From the NCBI GenBank assembly GCA_005954745.1, contig CP040678.1:2790001-2854000 (forward strand): DNA of 64,000 nt. Direction: 5' to 3'. Source of the DNA: Halostella pelagica. GTDB taxonomy: Archaea > Halobacteriota > Halobacteria > Halobacteriales > Natronoarchaeaceae. A program made the translations under genes and the position numbers. This document shows positions 17,223 through 25,822 of the stretch, piece after piece. The notes under the pieces were generated by a model. It worked only from the letters and a program-made list of their open reading frames with translations. It was not told the DNA's origin and did not search any database. Positions within the stretch are counted from its first letter, which is position 1. Each line of letters opens with the position of its first letter.

Positions 17223-19775
17223 TCACTCCGGGTCCTCGTCGACGATGTCCGTCGGATCCAGTTCGTCTTGCGCGCCGTCGGCACCGTCGTCAGTAGCCAC
17301 ACCGCCGCTGTCCGCCGCAGCGCTCGTCTCGCCCGGCGACCCGGCCGACCCGACCCCGCCGCGGTCACCGAGGGCGGCCGACGCGTCGGAATCGTCAGCG
17401 TCGGATCCGTCCCCGCCGAGTCCGCCAGACAGGAAGTGGCGGCCACCGTTTCGCAGTGTGTAGTAGAGGATGCCGGCGACGACGAGCGACGCGAGCAAGA
17501 GCGGGAGGAGTACCCCGCCGGTGCTCTCGTCTTCGTCGCCGGTCCCCGAACCGGTCGTCGCCGTCGTCGTCCGCGGCGGTTCGTAGACCGCGAGTTCGCC
17601 TGCGTCGACGCCGGCGATGCCGATCTGATACCGGCCGTTCTCGTCGAACTGTCGCGTGTACGTCACCGTCTCCGAGTCGCCGGGGCCGAGGGTGACCGAC
17701 TGTCGGTCGACGACCGTCCCGTCGACGGTCAGGTTCACCGTGAACGTCCCCGCAACGTCGGCCGTGTTGTGGACCGTGGCGCTCGCAGTCGTGGCGTTAC
17801 CTGCCGCGATCCTGTCCGAGTCGAGCGTCACGTCGGAGGTCCGGAGCGCGGACCGGGGCGCGGCCTGCGGTTCCGCGGTCGAGACGGCGAACACCGAGAG
17901 CCCGGGCGACGTAGCGGTGTAGCGGTAGCCCGCGTCCGTCGACCCGCGTACCGTGGTGTCGAGTTGTTCCCACTCGCTCCCTGTGTATCGATACAGTGTG
18001 ACGTCGCCGGGATCGAGTCCGCGCGTTTCGAGAACTGTATCGTCGACAGTGAACGTAAGGGAGACGTCGTCAGTCGGCGGGTCCTCGTCGTGAGAGACGT
18101 TGATGTACCCGATGTCCGAGTCCGTCCCGTGAACCGAGGGGACGGGCTCGGGCCCCTGCGTCACGGTCATGGCGAAGTCCGTGTCCCGTGTGAACTCGAC
18201 AGCTAACCGTTCCAGTCTGACGCCCTCGCGGTCGGCGAGCACTGACGACAGGTCGAGGTCGACGGGGTCGTACGCGGTGGCGTCGCGGATCTCGACGGCT
18301 GCCCCTTCGCCAGCGTCCGTGACAGCAACGTCCGTCTCCGGAGTCGGGTCGCGGCCGTTCGACGGCGGTGCGCCGCCGCCCGGCACGGTTCCGCCACCGT
18401 CGTCGGGAGCAGTTCCGTGGCCGCCGCCGGACGACATGCGGAACGTGTCCGTCTCGGTGTACATCGCGCCGTCGGCGTCGACGGCCACGTGAACCCACCG
18501 GTAGCGCGTATCCGTCGTCCAGTTATCGAGCGTCTCGACGGTGAGCGACTCGCTCGCTGAACCGTTGACCGCAGTCATCGAAGCGTCGAGACGTTCGCCG
18601 CCCTCCGCGGGGACGTACTCCGTGTCCGGGTTCAACTGGGCCGGCGCGACGCTATCGACGAACGTCGGGAGGGAGACCGACCCGACCCGCCGGGCGTCTG
18701 TCACCGTCGTCCCGTCGACCGTGACCGTGCCCTCGAAGCGTGCGACGCCGTTCGTCTCGGCGACCGAGTGTTCCACGACGACGTCCTCGGATGCGTTGAA
18801 ACCTGCCGAGAGGTCCTCTCGGACGTCGACGACGAAGCTCTGGTTCACGTATCCCGTCGTCTCGTCGTAGACGACGACCGTGTGGCCGACGGGACCGTCC
18901 GCGTTTTCGACTGACGCGTCGAACGTGAGATTCGTCCCCGGCGTTACCGTCGACTGCCCGTCGATAGTCGTCGGCGCGACCGACGACGCCCCCGTCCGAA
19001 CGGCCGCCTGATCGACGCCGAGCAGCGTCGCGTCCCCGTCGACAGAGAGGTTCCCGTCCGCGACGACGAATCCGTCACCGTCCGAGGCGTTCGCCAGCAG
19101 CAACACGTACTGTCCGGACTCGGGCGGGTCGAACTGGACGGTCGCCCGGCCGTCAGCGTCGAGTTCTGTATCGCCGACGTGCGTGAACGTCAGGTCCTCG
19201 TTGATCTCCCCGAGGTTCATGTCCAGCAACGAGAGCGAGTCGACCTCAGTCCCCAGAATCGTACTCCCGTCACCGGACGGTTCGAGACGCCCGGCGACGA
19301 GACGCACGTCCGTCCCGCCGAACTCCGCGGAGCTGCCGCCGGCCCGGACCGCGTCGAACTCGACGGAGACAGTGTCGCCCTCCTCGAACACAGCTATCGG
19401 ATCCGCGTTCAGGCTCGCCTCGCCGGCGTCCGGGCTCCGGACCCGCCAGTCCGCGTTCGGTACCTGCATGGCGGCGTCGGACTCGTCCGCGCGCAGTGGG
19501 AAGATCGCGCGCTCCCAGATATCGACCTCGTCCCGGAGGCGGTCGCCGGCGGCGGTTCCGTGCGTCTCCTCGCCCGACGAGTTGTCCGTTCCCGGTACGA
19601 CAGCCGCTGACGATCCGTCGGACGGCATCTCCGATGCGGACGGAACTGCCACCGCGGATCCGGTCGCCGATGCGGTTGACGGTGTAGTGGTGACCGCGAC
19701 TGCGACGCCGCTCATCACCGAAAGCGGCAGGGCGAGTGCAACGGCAACGACCGTCACATCCCGTGTGCTCGCCAT
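17223..19775 (-). CDS. Large surface protein with PGF-pre-PGF and CARDB-like domains
   Basis: An 850-residue exported protein. A signal peptide (VTVVAVALALPLSVMSGVAVA) leads into a Ser/Ala/Thr-rich stretch, then beta-rich S-layer-like domains. Residues about 520-680 match the PGF-pre-PGF type domain (YRYTGSEWEQLDTTV ... YTATSPGLSVFAV). A CARDB-like sandwich follows (DVTLDSDRIAAGNATTASAT, about 690-775). A membrane helix (GVLLPLLLASLVVAGILYYT) is near 790 and the tail is acidic. The start is the ATG with a strong Shine-Dalgarno 7 nt upstream. It heads the operon with the ABC ATPase and two permeases, so it may be the external partner or substrate of that transporter. Confidence 0.85.
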   Translation of the reverse strand: MASTRDVTVVAVALALPLSVMSGVAVAVTTTPSTASATGSAVAVPSASEMPSDGSSAAVVPGTDNSSGEETHGTAAGDRLRDEVDIWERAIFPLRADESDAAMQVPNADWRVRSPDAGEASLNADPIAVFEEGDTVSVEFDAVRAGGSSAEFGGTDVRLVAGRLEPSGDGSTILGTEVDSLSLLDMNLGEINEDLTFTHVGDTELDADGRATVQFDPPESGQYVLLLANASDGDGFVVADGNLSVDGDATLLGVDQAAVRTGASSVAPTTIDGQSTVTPGTNLTFDASVENADGPVGHTVVVYDETTGYVNQSFVVDVREDLSAGFNASEDVVVEHSVAETNGVARFEGTVTVDGTTVTDARRVGSVSLPTFVDSVAPAQLNPDTEYVPAEGGERLDASMTAVNGSASESLTVETLDNWTTDTRYRWVHVAVDADGAMYTETDTFRMSSGGGHGTAPDDGGGTVPGGGAPPSNGRDPTPETDVAVTDAGEGAAVEIRDATAYDPVDLDLSSVLADREGVRLERLAVEFTRDTDFAMTVTQGPEPVPSVHGTDSDIGYINVSHDEDPPTDDVSLTFTVDDTVLETRGLDPGDVTLYRYTGSEWEQLDTTVRGSTDAGYRYTATSPGLSVFAVSTAEPQAAPRSALRTSDVTLDSDRIAAGNATTASATVHNTADVAGTFTVNLTVDGTVVDRQSVTLGPGDSETVTYTRQFDENGRYQIGIAGVDAGELAVYEPPRTTTATTGSGTGDEDESTGGVLLPLLLASLVVAGILYYTLRNGGRHFLSGGLGGDGSDADDSDASAALGDRGGVGSAGSPGETSAAADSGGVATDDGADGAQDELDPTDIVDEDPE

Positions 19776-19782
19776 CGGTTTA

Positions 19783-19789
19783 CACCTCC
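19783..19789 (-). promoter_or_regulatory. Shine-Dalgarno site deciding the surface-protein start
   Basis: GGAGGTG on the minus strand lies 7 nt before the ATG at 19775. Strong sites like this are uncommon in haloarchaea, where many genes are leaderless. It rules out the upstream in-frame starts. Confidence 0.7.
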
Positions 19790-20053
19790 GTGACGGACTC
19801 GGCCGAGACCGCCCTCTCACGAAGGCGTCGCGCTCGATACCGCGATAGTCCCCCAGACCTCCGTGCGTTTTTATTACCTCTTGTTTTAGTCGAATCATTT
19901 ACCATATCGGATGAATCAATACACTATCTCATAATATTTTTTCACGATATCTAATATGTAATGTCCCGCATCGGCCAAAGTTCCGTGCCCGAGAACCGTC
20001 GCACCCCCCATTTTATCCACAAGTATTATTACTGAAATTGAATATCATATAGT

Positions 20054-21148
20054 GTGAATAGAACTGTCCCGGTGGCTATCGTACTTATCGCCGCCACGAT
20101 ACTCGCGGTTCCCGCCCACACGACAGCAGACACCGGACCGTCCGACCACGAACTGGCTCCTGACAGGTACGAGATGACGGTCTCGGATGCCATTGAAACG
20201 CCCGTGCGAACGGTCACGTTACAGGAGACAGACCACGAGATATCGAGTCTCACCGTCGTGGATCCCGGTGAGTCGGTCTCGGTCAGCGTCAGCGGTCCGA
20301 ACGAAACGTACCGCGTTTATCTCTACAACGGGGACGAACAGATCGTTTCGGAGAGACGCGGCGACGGAGACGGGTCGTTCACGTTCGATCTCTCGGGGTA
20401 CGACCCGGGGTCGTACATGCTGGCAGTGCAGCAGGACGGCTATTACCGGACGGTTCATCCGGTCGTAGTTCGCGGCTATGAGGTGACCGTCGACGCCACG
20501 GAGGAGGTGACTGTCGGCGACGACCTGACCGTCACCGCGAACGTGTCGCGGATCGCGGACGCGCCATCGCCTGACAGTGTCGAGGTGACAGTGGTGGACG
20601 ACGAGACCACCGTCAGAGCGACCGCGACGCAGACATCGGAGGGAACGTACACCGCATCGGTGTCGACGGGGGACATCGGAACGGGCGAGTATTCGCTCTA
20701 CGCGGGCGTGCGCTCCGACGATCCGGCGTTCGGCGAACGAGCGGTCGTCGGTATCAGCCGTTCGGTAGATCTGTCGGTCGAGCAGGACCGAACAACCACC
20801 GAAAGCGGCCCGTCGAACGGCGGACCGTCGGGAGGCGAGAGTCCGGCGACGACGCCGGCATCAGAGACGACGCCGGAAACAGTGACGCAGACGACACAGT
20901 CCTCGGCGACTGTCACGACGACGGCGACGGGTGAGAGGACCCCGACGAAAACTGAAGGAACGACTGAGTCGACGTCGAACGCCACCGGAGACGCTTCGGT
21001 TCTGACGCCTGACTCGTCGACGACAGCGCCTGATAGCGACGACGGCGGTAGCGATAGTTCGGGACAGTCAGGACTGGGGATCCTCGGCACGATCTCCGCG
21101 ATGGTGTCGATGAGTCTCCTCGCTATCAGGCGGTCTCGTTCACGGTGA
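20054..21148 (+). CDS. Cell-surface protein with Thr-rich stalk
   Basis: A 364-residue exported protein starting at GTG. It has a signal peptide (VPVAIVLIAATILAVPAHTTA), two beta-sandwich regions (about 50-130 and 135-235; for example SYMLAVQQDGYYRTVHPVVV and SPDSVEVTVVDDETTVRATA), and a Ser/Thr/Glu-rich linker (about 245-335) of the kind that is O-glycosylated in haloarchaea. The C-terminus is a short hydrophobic helix ending in RRSRSR. That layout resembles archaeosortase targets, but the PGF tripeptide is absent (QSGLGILG instead), so plain membrane anchoring is more likely. Upstream is an AT-rich promoter region. Confidence 0.8.
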   Translation: MNRTVPVAIVLIAATILAVPAHTTADTGPSDHELAPDRYEMTVSDAIETPVRTVTLQETDHEISSLTVVDPGESVSVSVSGPNETYRVYLYNGDEQIVSERRGDGDGSFTFDLSGYDPGSYMLAVQQDGYYRTVHPVVVRGYEVTVDATEEVTVGDDLTVTANVSRIADAPSPDSVEVTVVDDETTVRATATQTSEGTYTASVSTGDIGTGEYSLYAGVRSDDPAFGERAVVGISRSVDLSVEQDRTTTESGPSNGGPSGGESPATTPASETTPETVTQTTQSSATVTTTATGERTPTKTEGTTESTSNATGDASVLTPDSSTTAPDSDDGGSDSSGQSGLGILGTISAMVSMSLLAIRRSRSR

Positions 21149-21154
21149 GACCCC

Positions 21155-21164
21155 GACATTTTTT
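21155..21164 (+). terminator. T-run terminator after the stalked surface protein
   Basis: Six T residues follow ccgaca about 10 bp after the stop codon. This is a plausible archaeal terminator just before the DUF1616 gene. Confidence 0.4.
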
Positions 21165-21189
21165 GCGGTTTCCAGCGTGGGAATAATGT

Positions 21190-22380
21190 ATGTCCACAGA
21201 GACGGACTGGAGTCACCTGCTCCCCGCGCCAGTCCGTTCGCTCCCGGCCGATCTCGTCGCCATCATTGCCGTCGTTAGCCTCACGAACCTGGCAGTGCTC
21301 GGTCCAGTTCTCCGGGACACGCCAGTCCGAGTCGCGCTCGGCCTCCCGTTCGTCCTCTTCGTACCGGGATACGCGTTCATCGCGGCACTGTTTCCGGAGG
21401 ACGGGACCCCGCCGTCCGAGGTGGAACGAGACGGCCGCTTGACGACCGCGCTCCACCGCGACCGCGGCATCGACGGCATCGAGCGTGTCACGCTCTCGTT
21501 CGGACTGAGCATCGCCATCGTTCCCCTGCTCGGATTGGCGCTGAACTTCACGCCGCTGGGCGTCCGCCTCGTCCCCGTACTGGGAAGCGTCAGCGCCTTT
21601 ACGCTCCTTGCGACCGTCGTGGCCGCGCATCGCCGGCGGGACCTCCCCGAGGACGAGCGGTTTCGGGTCCCCTACCGCGCCTGGATCGCAAACGGACGGT
21701 CGGAACTGTTCGAACCAGATACCCGTGGAGACGCCGTGTTGAACGTGATTCTCGTCCTCAGTGTCTTGCTCGCCGTCGGGAGCGTGGGGTACGCCGTCGC
21801 CGCCCCGAACGAGGGTGAATCGTTCACCGAATTCTACCTCGTTACCGAGAACGAAACCGGCGACCTCGTCGCCGAGGAGCATCCGACGGAGTTCACGCGG
21901 GGCGAGAGCGAGGAGATCGTCGCGGGCGTAGTCAATCGGGAACACGAACCCGAGGAGTACCAGGTCGCGGTCGAACTTCACCGAGTCGAACTGGCGAACA
22001 ACTCGACGCGAATACTGGAACGAGAAGCGGTGTCACAGCACGCGACCGGGGAACTCGGACACAACGAGACGTGGCTCCGAACGACCAACGTCTCGCCGAC
22101 GATGACCGGTGAACGTCTCCGGCTGACGTACATGCTGTACCGTGACGGCGTCCCTGACCGGCCGACCCCCGAAAACGCATATCGGGAGTTGCATCTGTGG
22201 GTGAACGTGACGGAGTCGGAGAACGAAACGACAGCGGACAGCGACGACGCGGTTCGGGAACCGGGTCGTTCGACGGTACGGGGTGGTTCGGCCGGCCAGG
22301 ACGCGACACAGAGTCGTCTCCCTCGAGTACGAGTCCAGGTCGCCCGCGTCGGACGGGGGACCGCGACTCGGCCGCTCTGA
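21190..22380 (+). CDS. DUF1616 membrane protein
   Basis: A 396-residue protein. The N-terminal half has four membrane helices in the DUF1616 pattern, including VALGLPFVLFVPGYAFIAALFP and ERVTLSFGLSIAIVPLLGL. A fifth helix (AVLNVILVLSVLLAVGSVGYA) is near 190. The external C-terminal domain (about 210-340) is beta-rich with several N-x-S/T sites. The last 45 residues are Arg/Gly-rich and unlike the rest. DUF1616 genes often lie near surface-glycan or pilin genes in haloarchaea, and here the glycan island starts about 1 kb on. The gene ends 2 bp from the convergent regulator. Confidence 0.85.
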   Translation: MSTETDWSHLLPAPVRSLPADLVAIIAVVSLTNLAVLGPVLRDTPVRVALGLPFVLFVPGYAFIAALFPEDGTPPSEVERDGRLTTALHRDRGIDGIERVTLSFGLSIAIVPLLGLALNFTPLGVRLVPVLGSVSAFTLLATVVAAHRRRDLPEDERFRVPYRAWIANGRSELFEPDTRGDAVLNVILVLSVLLAVGSVGYAVAAPNEGESFTEFYLVTENETGDLVAEEHPTEFTRGESEEIVAGVVNREHEPEEYQVAVELHRVELANNSTRILEREAVSQHATGELGHNETWLRTTNVSPTMTGERLRLTYMLYRDGVPDRPTPENAYRELHLWVNVTESENETTADSDDAVREPGRSTVRGGSAGQDATQSRLPRVRVQVARVGRGTATRPL

Positions 22381-22382
22381 CT

Positions 22383-23165
22383 TCACTCTATTTCGGCTTC
22401 CACAACGGAGTCCGCCTGCTTGCGGTGCGATTCAAAAAGCTTCGACGCCCAGGTGACCGCCGCTCGCGTGTCGTTAACCATGAGACCAGCGATACTGCTC
22501 TGGTCGGTGTAGACGACCACACAACAGTACGTCGTCTCGTCGTGGTCGGCGATCATGAGACCGAAGGGGAGATCGCCGGTCACGTACGGCTGATAGTCGC
22601 CGGCCGCGATCCGGTCCGCTATCCAGTCGTACGTCGCCTGAACGTGTTCGTACACCGCTTTGCAGAACACGATTTCGGCGGTTGCACCCCCGTCGATCGC
22701 CATCCGAAGCGCGTCTTCGGCCTTCGGCGCAGCGTGGGCCTGCGAGAGCCCGCGGATCCGGTCGGCATCGCGAATGATCTCGGTCAGGACGGAGACCGGA
22801 ACGGCGGGAGCAGGCTCTTCGGCGACGAAGACCTCAGCGTCCCAAATGAAGTCCAGACTGATCGGTGTCTCTTTCGGGAGGTGTTGGAGCAGTTCGTCTG
22901 CAGCGACGATGGCTTCGGCGCTCTCTTCGTACCGTGAGTACTGTTCGTAAAGGAGTCGTCCACAGACCGTCAGTTCGTAGGCACTGTTTTCGTACGCGAC
23001 GAGTCCGAACTGTTCGAGGTCCTGTACACCTCGGTTTACAGTCGAGCGTGAGACATCGAGTTGGCTGACCAGTTCCCGTTTCTCCGACGGGTTCTCGGCG
23101 AGCGCGTCGAGAAACTCTATCCGCTTAAACACCGTCTCCATCATCTCGCGCAGGCCTTCGTTCAT
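22383..23165 (-). CDS. Winged-helix transcriptional regulator (FilR1/DUF1724-like)
   Basis: A 260-residue regulator. The N-terminal winged helix (about 10-75) reads IEFLDALAENPSEKRELVSQ then LDVSRSTVNRGVQDLEQFGL. The C-terminal part (about 100-250) resembles the effector-binding FilR1/DUF1724 domain found in haloarchaeal HTH proteins (EIVFCKAVYEHVQ; DLPFGLMIADHDETTYCCVVV). It lies between the surface-protein genes and the glycan island, so it may control either. It has an ATG start and an AT-rich upstream region. Confidence 0.85.
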   Translation of the reverse strand: MNEGLREMMETVFKRIEFLDALAENPSEKRELVSQLDVSRSTVNRGVQDLEQFGLVAYENSAYELTVCGRLLYEQYSRYEESAEAIVAADELLQHLPKETPISLDFIWDAEVFVAEEPAPAVPVSVLTEIIRDADRIRGLSQAHAAPKAEDALRMAIDGGATAEIVFCKAVYEHVQATYDWIADRIAAGDYQPYVTGDLPFGLMIADHDETTYCCVVVYTDQSSIAGLMVNDTRAAVTWASKLFESHRKQADSVVEAEIE

Positions 23166-23360
23166 TCGTTTCGCTCTGTGCTATAATTACAGGGAGAGGA
23201 TTTTTATATCTATTTCGTAGGCTGATTGAAATTTCAGTAGGTGAATTTACTAAATCCTCCATTGTAGCTGAAAATCATCGATGGAGGTAATCGCATCGTC
23301 ACCGTCACGTACAGTAATTACCTTAGGTAAAATTAGATAAATAAACTATATTTATAGAAG

Positions 23361-23538
23361 AATGAAACCAAGAGCACAGAGGTGGGTGTCCCGAGGAGGG
23401 GTCCATCGCGTTAGGGAACGTAGCCGACGCACTCTACCGGCCGCAGTTATCCGTGAGGGCTGGTCCAAGGGTGCCGAGTACGACGAGTGGAAAGTGGAGC
23501 CAAATGTGGGGTATACTGCAGGAAATTCCGCGTCATGA
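23361..23538 (+). CDS. Possible small leader ORF before the GT2 gene
   Basis: 58 codons, starting MKPRAQRWVSRGG and ending WKVEPNVGYTAGNSAS. The TGA overlaps the GT2 start as ATGATG, with a 4-nt overlap. The product would be basic with several Trp. A TATA-like box (actatatttataga, about 23345-23358) is only a few bases before this ATG, so transcription would probably start inside the ORF. That argues against this ATG, though a GTG at 23391 remains possible. The rest of the 370-bp gap (23166-23360) is AT-rich promoter sequence. Low confidence. Confidence 0.25.
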
Positions 23539-24569
23539 TGCAAGTACCGATCATTACCCTCGATTCGATCCTGTTACTACTTGCAATAGGCGTCCTCCTT
23601 TGGGGGTTCGAACGATATCGGTCACGGTTCGTCAAAAGCGACCTTTTCGCCGCAGTGATCTTCGCCAGTGGACTGTTGGCCATGGCCTTCGCTCCGGGGC
23701 TTTTCGGAGTACTCGGCGGGGCCCTCGATATACAACAGCGACCACTCGTGATGTCGATGGCGGCCAACCTCGGCTTGCTCACGTTCCTACTGTACGTGTC
23801 GAGCGTCGTCCAGAACGTTCGTGGCGACCTCTCGGAACTAACGCGCAATCTCGTAGTCGACGACGCGCCGATGACAGACGGCGGCCGAGAGAGCATCTAC
23901 GTAGTCATTCCGGCGTACAACGAGGCAGAGACTATCAAGTCGGTGGTTCAGTCACTCCCGGACCGAGTTCGAGGACACTACATTCAACCCGTAGTCGTTT
24001 CGGACGGGTCCGCTGACAACACCGCAGAACGGGCGCGGTACAACGGTACCATCGTCGTCGAACACCCGCTCAACCAGGGCCAGGGCGGCGCGCTGAAGAC
24101 CGGGTTCGAAATCGCGCAACGCGACGGGGCGGCAGTCGTCGTGACGATGGACGGTGACGGACAACACCCGGTCGAGGAACTCGACAGACTCGTATCGCCG
24201 ATCATCGACGGAGAAGCGGACTACGTGATGGGATCGAGACATATCGGCCAGGACGAATCCGGGAACAGTATCGTGAGACAGAGTGGAATTCGGTTCTTCA
24301 CGGTGCTGATAAACGTGCTGACGAAGGCGGACATCACCGATTGTACGAACGGTTATCGGGCGATTCGGGGGTCCGAACTGGATGAGTTAACGCTGACTGA
24401 AGAGCGGTTCAGCGCACCGGAACTGATCATCGAAGCTCGGAAGAACGGGCTGCGTATCAAAGAACTCCCGATCATGATCAAAGAGAGACAGGCCGGCGAG
24501 ACAAAGAAACCACAGATCGGCTACGCGGTCGGACTAACTCGGGCGATCCTCATCAGTTGGCTACGATAA
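23535..24569 (+). CDS. GT2 glycosyltransferase with N-terminal DUF2304-like membrane domain
   Basis: A 344-residue protein. The first 110 residues have three membrane helices in the DUF2304 pattern (ILLLLAIGVLLWGFERYRSR; FAAVIFASGLLAMAFAPGLF; ANLGLLTFLLYVSSVVQNV). The GT-A domain follows: VVIPAYNEAETI, a DGS nucleotide-binding motif, and DxD in VTMDGDGQHP. It also has the YVMGSRH block. The catalytic part resembles dolichyl-phosphate sugar synthases, so it may load a sugar on a lipid carrier for protein glycosylation. It is the first enzyme gene of the glycan island. The first of two adjacent ATGs is used. Confidence 0.88.
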   Translation: MMQVPIITLDSILLLLAIGVLLWGFERYRSRFVKSDLFAAVIFASGLLAMAFAPGLFGVLGGALDIQQRPLVMSMAANLGLLTFLLYVSSVVQNVRGDLSELTRNLVVDDAPMTDGGRESIYVVIPAYNEAETIKSVVQSLPDRVRGHYIQPVVVSDGSADNTAERARYNGTIVVEHPLNQGQGGALKTGFEIAQRDGAAVVVTMDGDGQHPVEELDRLVSPIIDGEADYVMGSRHIGQDESGNSIVRQSGIRFFTVLINVLTKADITDCTNGYRAIRGSELDELTLTEERFSAPELIIEARKNGLRIKELPIMIKERQAGETKKPQIGYAVGLTRAILISWLR

Positions 24570-24664
24570 TGACCGATCCGTCTCCCCGTTCTGGAACGAG
24601 ACCCATTCGGACGGTACTCTCCCGTGTGTAGCAGTGTGAATGTCGCAGTGAGTTCAATACAGCA

Positions 24665-25822
24665 ATGACAGATCAGTGTGAGGCCGAGAATCTGAAGATA
24701 CTACGTGTAGCTCAACAAGTGTATCCGAAAGCCCTCGGTGGCGGCGCGTATCACGTTCACGCATTAAGCAGAGACCAGGGCTTGAGAGGTCACAACGTAG
24801 AGGTAGTAACCGTGTCCGACGACAGCCGTGGATACAGAGACGACCACTACGACGTGACCGCATATCCCTGTACTGTGGAACTGTTTAAAAACCAGTTTTC
24901 CGCAGACGTTCTCAAGTCGCTGATCGACCTGGGCAAATACGACGTAGTGCATGCACATTCTCATCTGAGAGCGACGACGAATTTCTGTGCTCTGTCCAGG
25001 TGTATCAACGACACACCGTTACTCATCACGAATCACGGCAGTCACTCTCAAAGCGTCCCGTACTGGTTCTCTGAGGTGTACAACCGCACCGTTGGACGGT
25101 TCACGATGAATCGTTCGGACGTCGTTTTTTGCTACACAGCCGAAGAAAAGCGGCAACTCCGTGAGTTCGGGATCAGTACGGACATTGAAATCGTCCACAA
25201 CGGCATCGACCACGAGATGTTCCGACCGCAGACCGACTCCGACCCTCGAATAGAGTCGTCCGGTCCATCGATCCTGTTTGTCGGAAGACTTTGTGAGGGG
25301 AAACGACCGCAGGACGCTCTGATCGCGTTCGAAACGGTCAAACGGACGTATCCTGACGCGGAGTTGTTCCTGTGCGGGGGCGGCCCGTTGCGGACTGATC
25401 TCGCTGACTTGGCCGAAAGGCTTGGGTGCAGGAAATCAGTGCATTTTCTCGGCCACATCGAGTACAACGCGATGCCGTCGATCTATTCGGCCGCCGACGT
25501 TCTGGTCCTTCCGAGTCGGACGGAGGGATTTCCACGGGTCGTTTTGGAGGCGCTCTCGGCTGAAACGCCAGTCGTAGTTTCCCATCTCGAACAGATCGCC
25601 TCGCTTGTACAGCAGGTCGGCAAAACAGCACCGGTCGGGGACGCGGAGGCCTTCGCTGAGAGGGTCCTCTCGCTGCTTCGTGACCAAGAGAGACTAGCAC
25701 GGTTGGGGGAAAGCGGCAGAGAAATCGTCAAAGAGAGGTTTTCATGGTCAGAAACAGTCGAGGAGGTAACTACGGCAACCCGAAAAAAAGTCCGCAACAA
25801 ACGTGAAAATGACACGTTATAG
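24665..25822 (+). CDS. GT4 family glycosyltransferase
   Basis: A 385-residue cytosolic GT-B enzyme. The N-terminal domain has a glycine-rich acceptor loop (YPKALGGGAYHVHALSRDQ) and DVVHAHSHLRA. The C-terminal domain has ILFVGRLCEGKRPQDALIAF, LFLCGGGPLR and the E-x7-E motif region RTEGFPRVVLEALSAETPVV. It likely adds a sugar to a lipid-linked glycan. It overlaps the next gene by 14 bp. The acceptor and sugar cannot be told from sequence. Confidence 0.92.
   Translation: MTDQCEAENLKILRVAQQVYPKALGGGAYHVHALSRDQGLRGHNVEVVTVSDDSRGYRDDHYDVTAYPCTVELFKNQFSADVLKSLIDLGKYDVVHAHSHLRATTNFCALSRCINDTPLLITNHGSHSQSVPYWFSEVYNRTVGRFTMNRSDVVFCYTAEEKRQLREFGISTDIEIVHNGIDHEMFRPQTDSDPRIESSGPSILFVGRLCEGKRPQDALIAFETVKRTYPDAELFLCGGGPLRTDLADLAERLGCRKSVHFLGHIEYNAMPSIYSAADVLVLPSRTEGFPRVVLEALSAETPVVVSHLEQIASLVQQVGKTAPVGDAEAFAERVLSLLRDQERLARLGESGREIVKERFSWSETVEEVTTATRKKVRNKRENDTL

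Noticed and set aside
20054-21148. PGF-CTERM archaeosortase signal in the stalked surface protein
   Set aside because: The layout fits (Thr-rich linker, helix, basic end) but the PGF tripeptide is missing, so the call was not made.
22240-22380. Possible frameshift at the Arg-rich C-terminus of the DUF1616 protein
   Set aside because: Other frames over this stretch do not give a more family-like ending, and the gene closes just before the convergent regulator. A natural variable tail is simpler.
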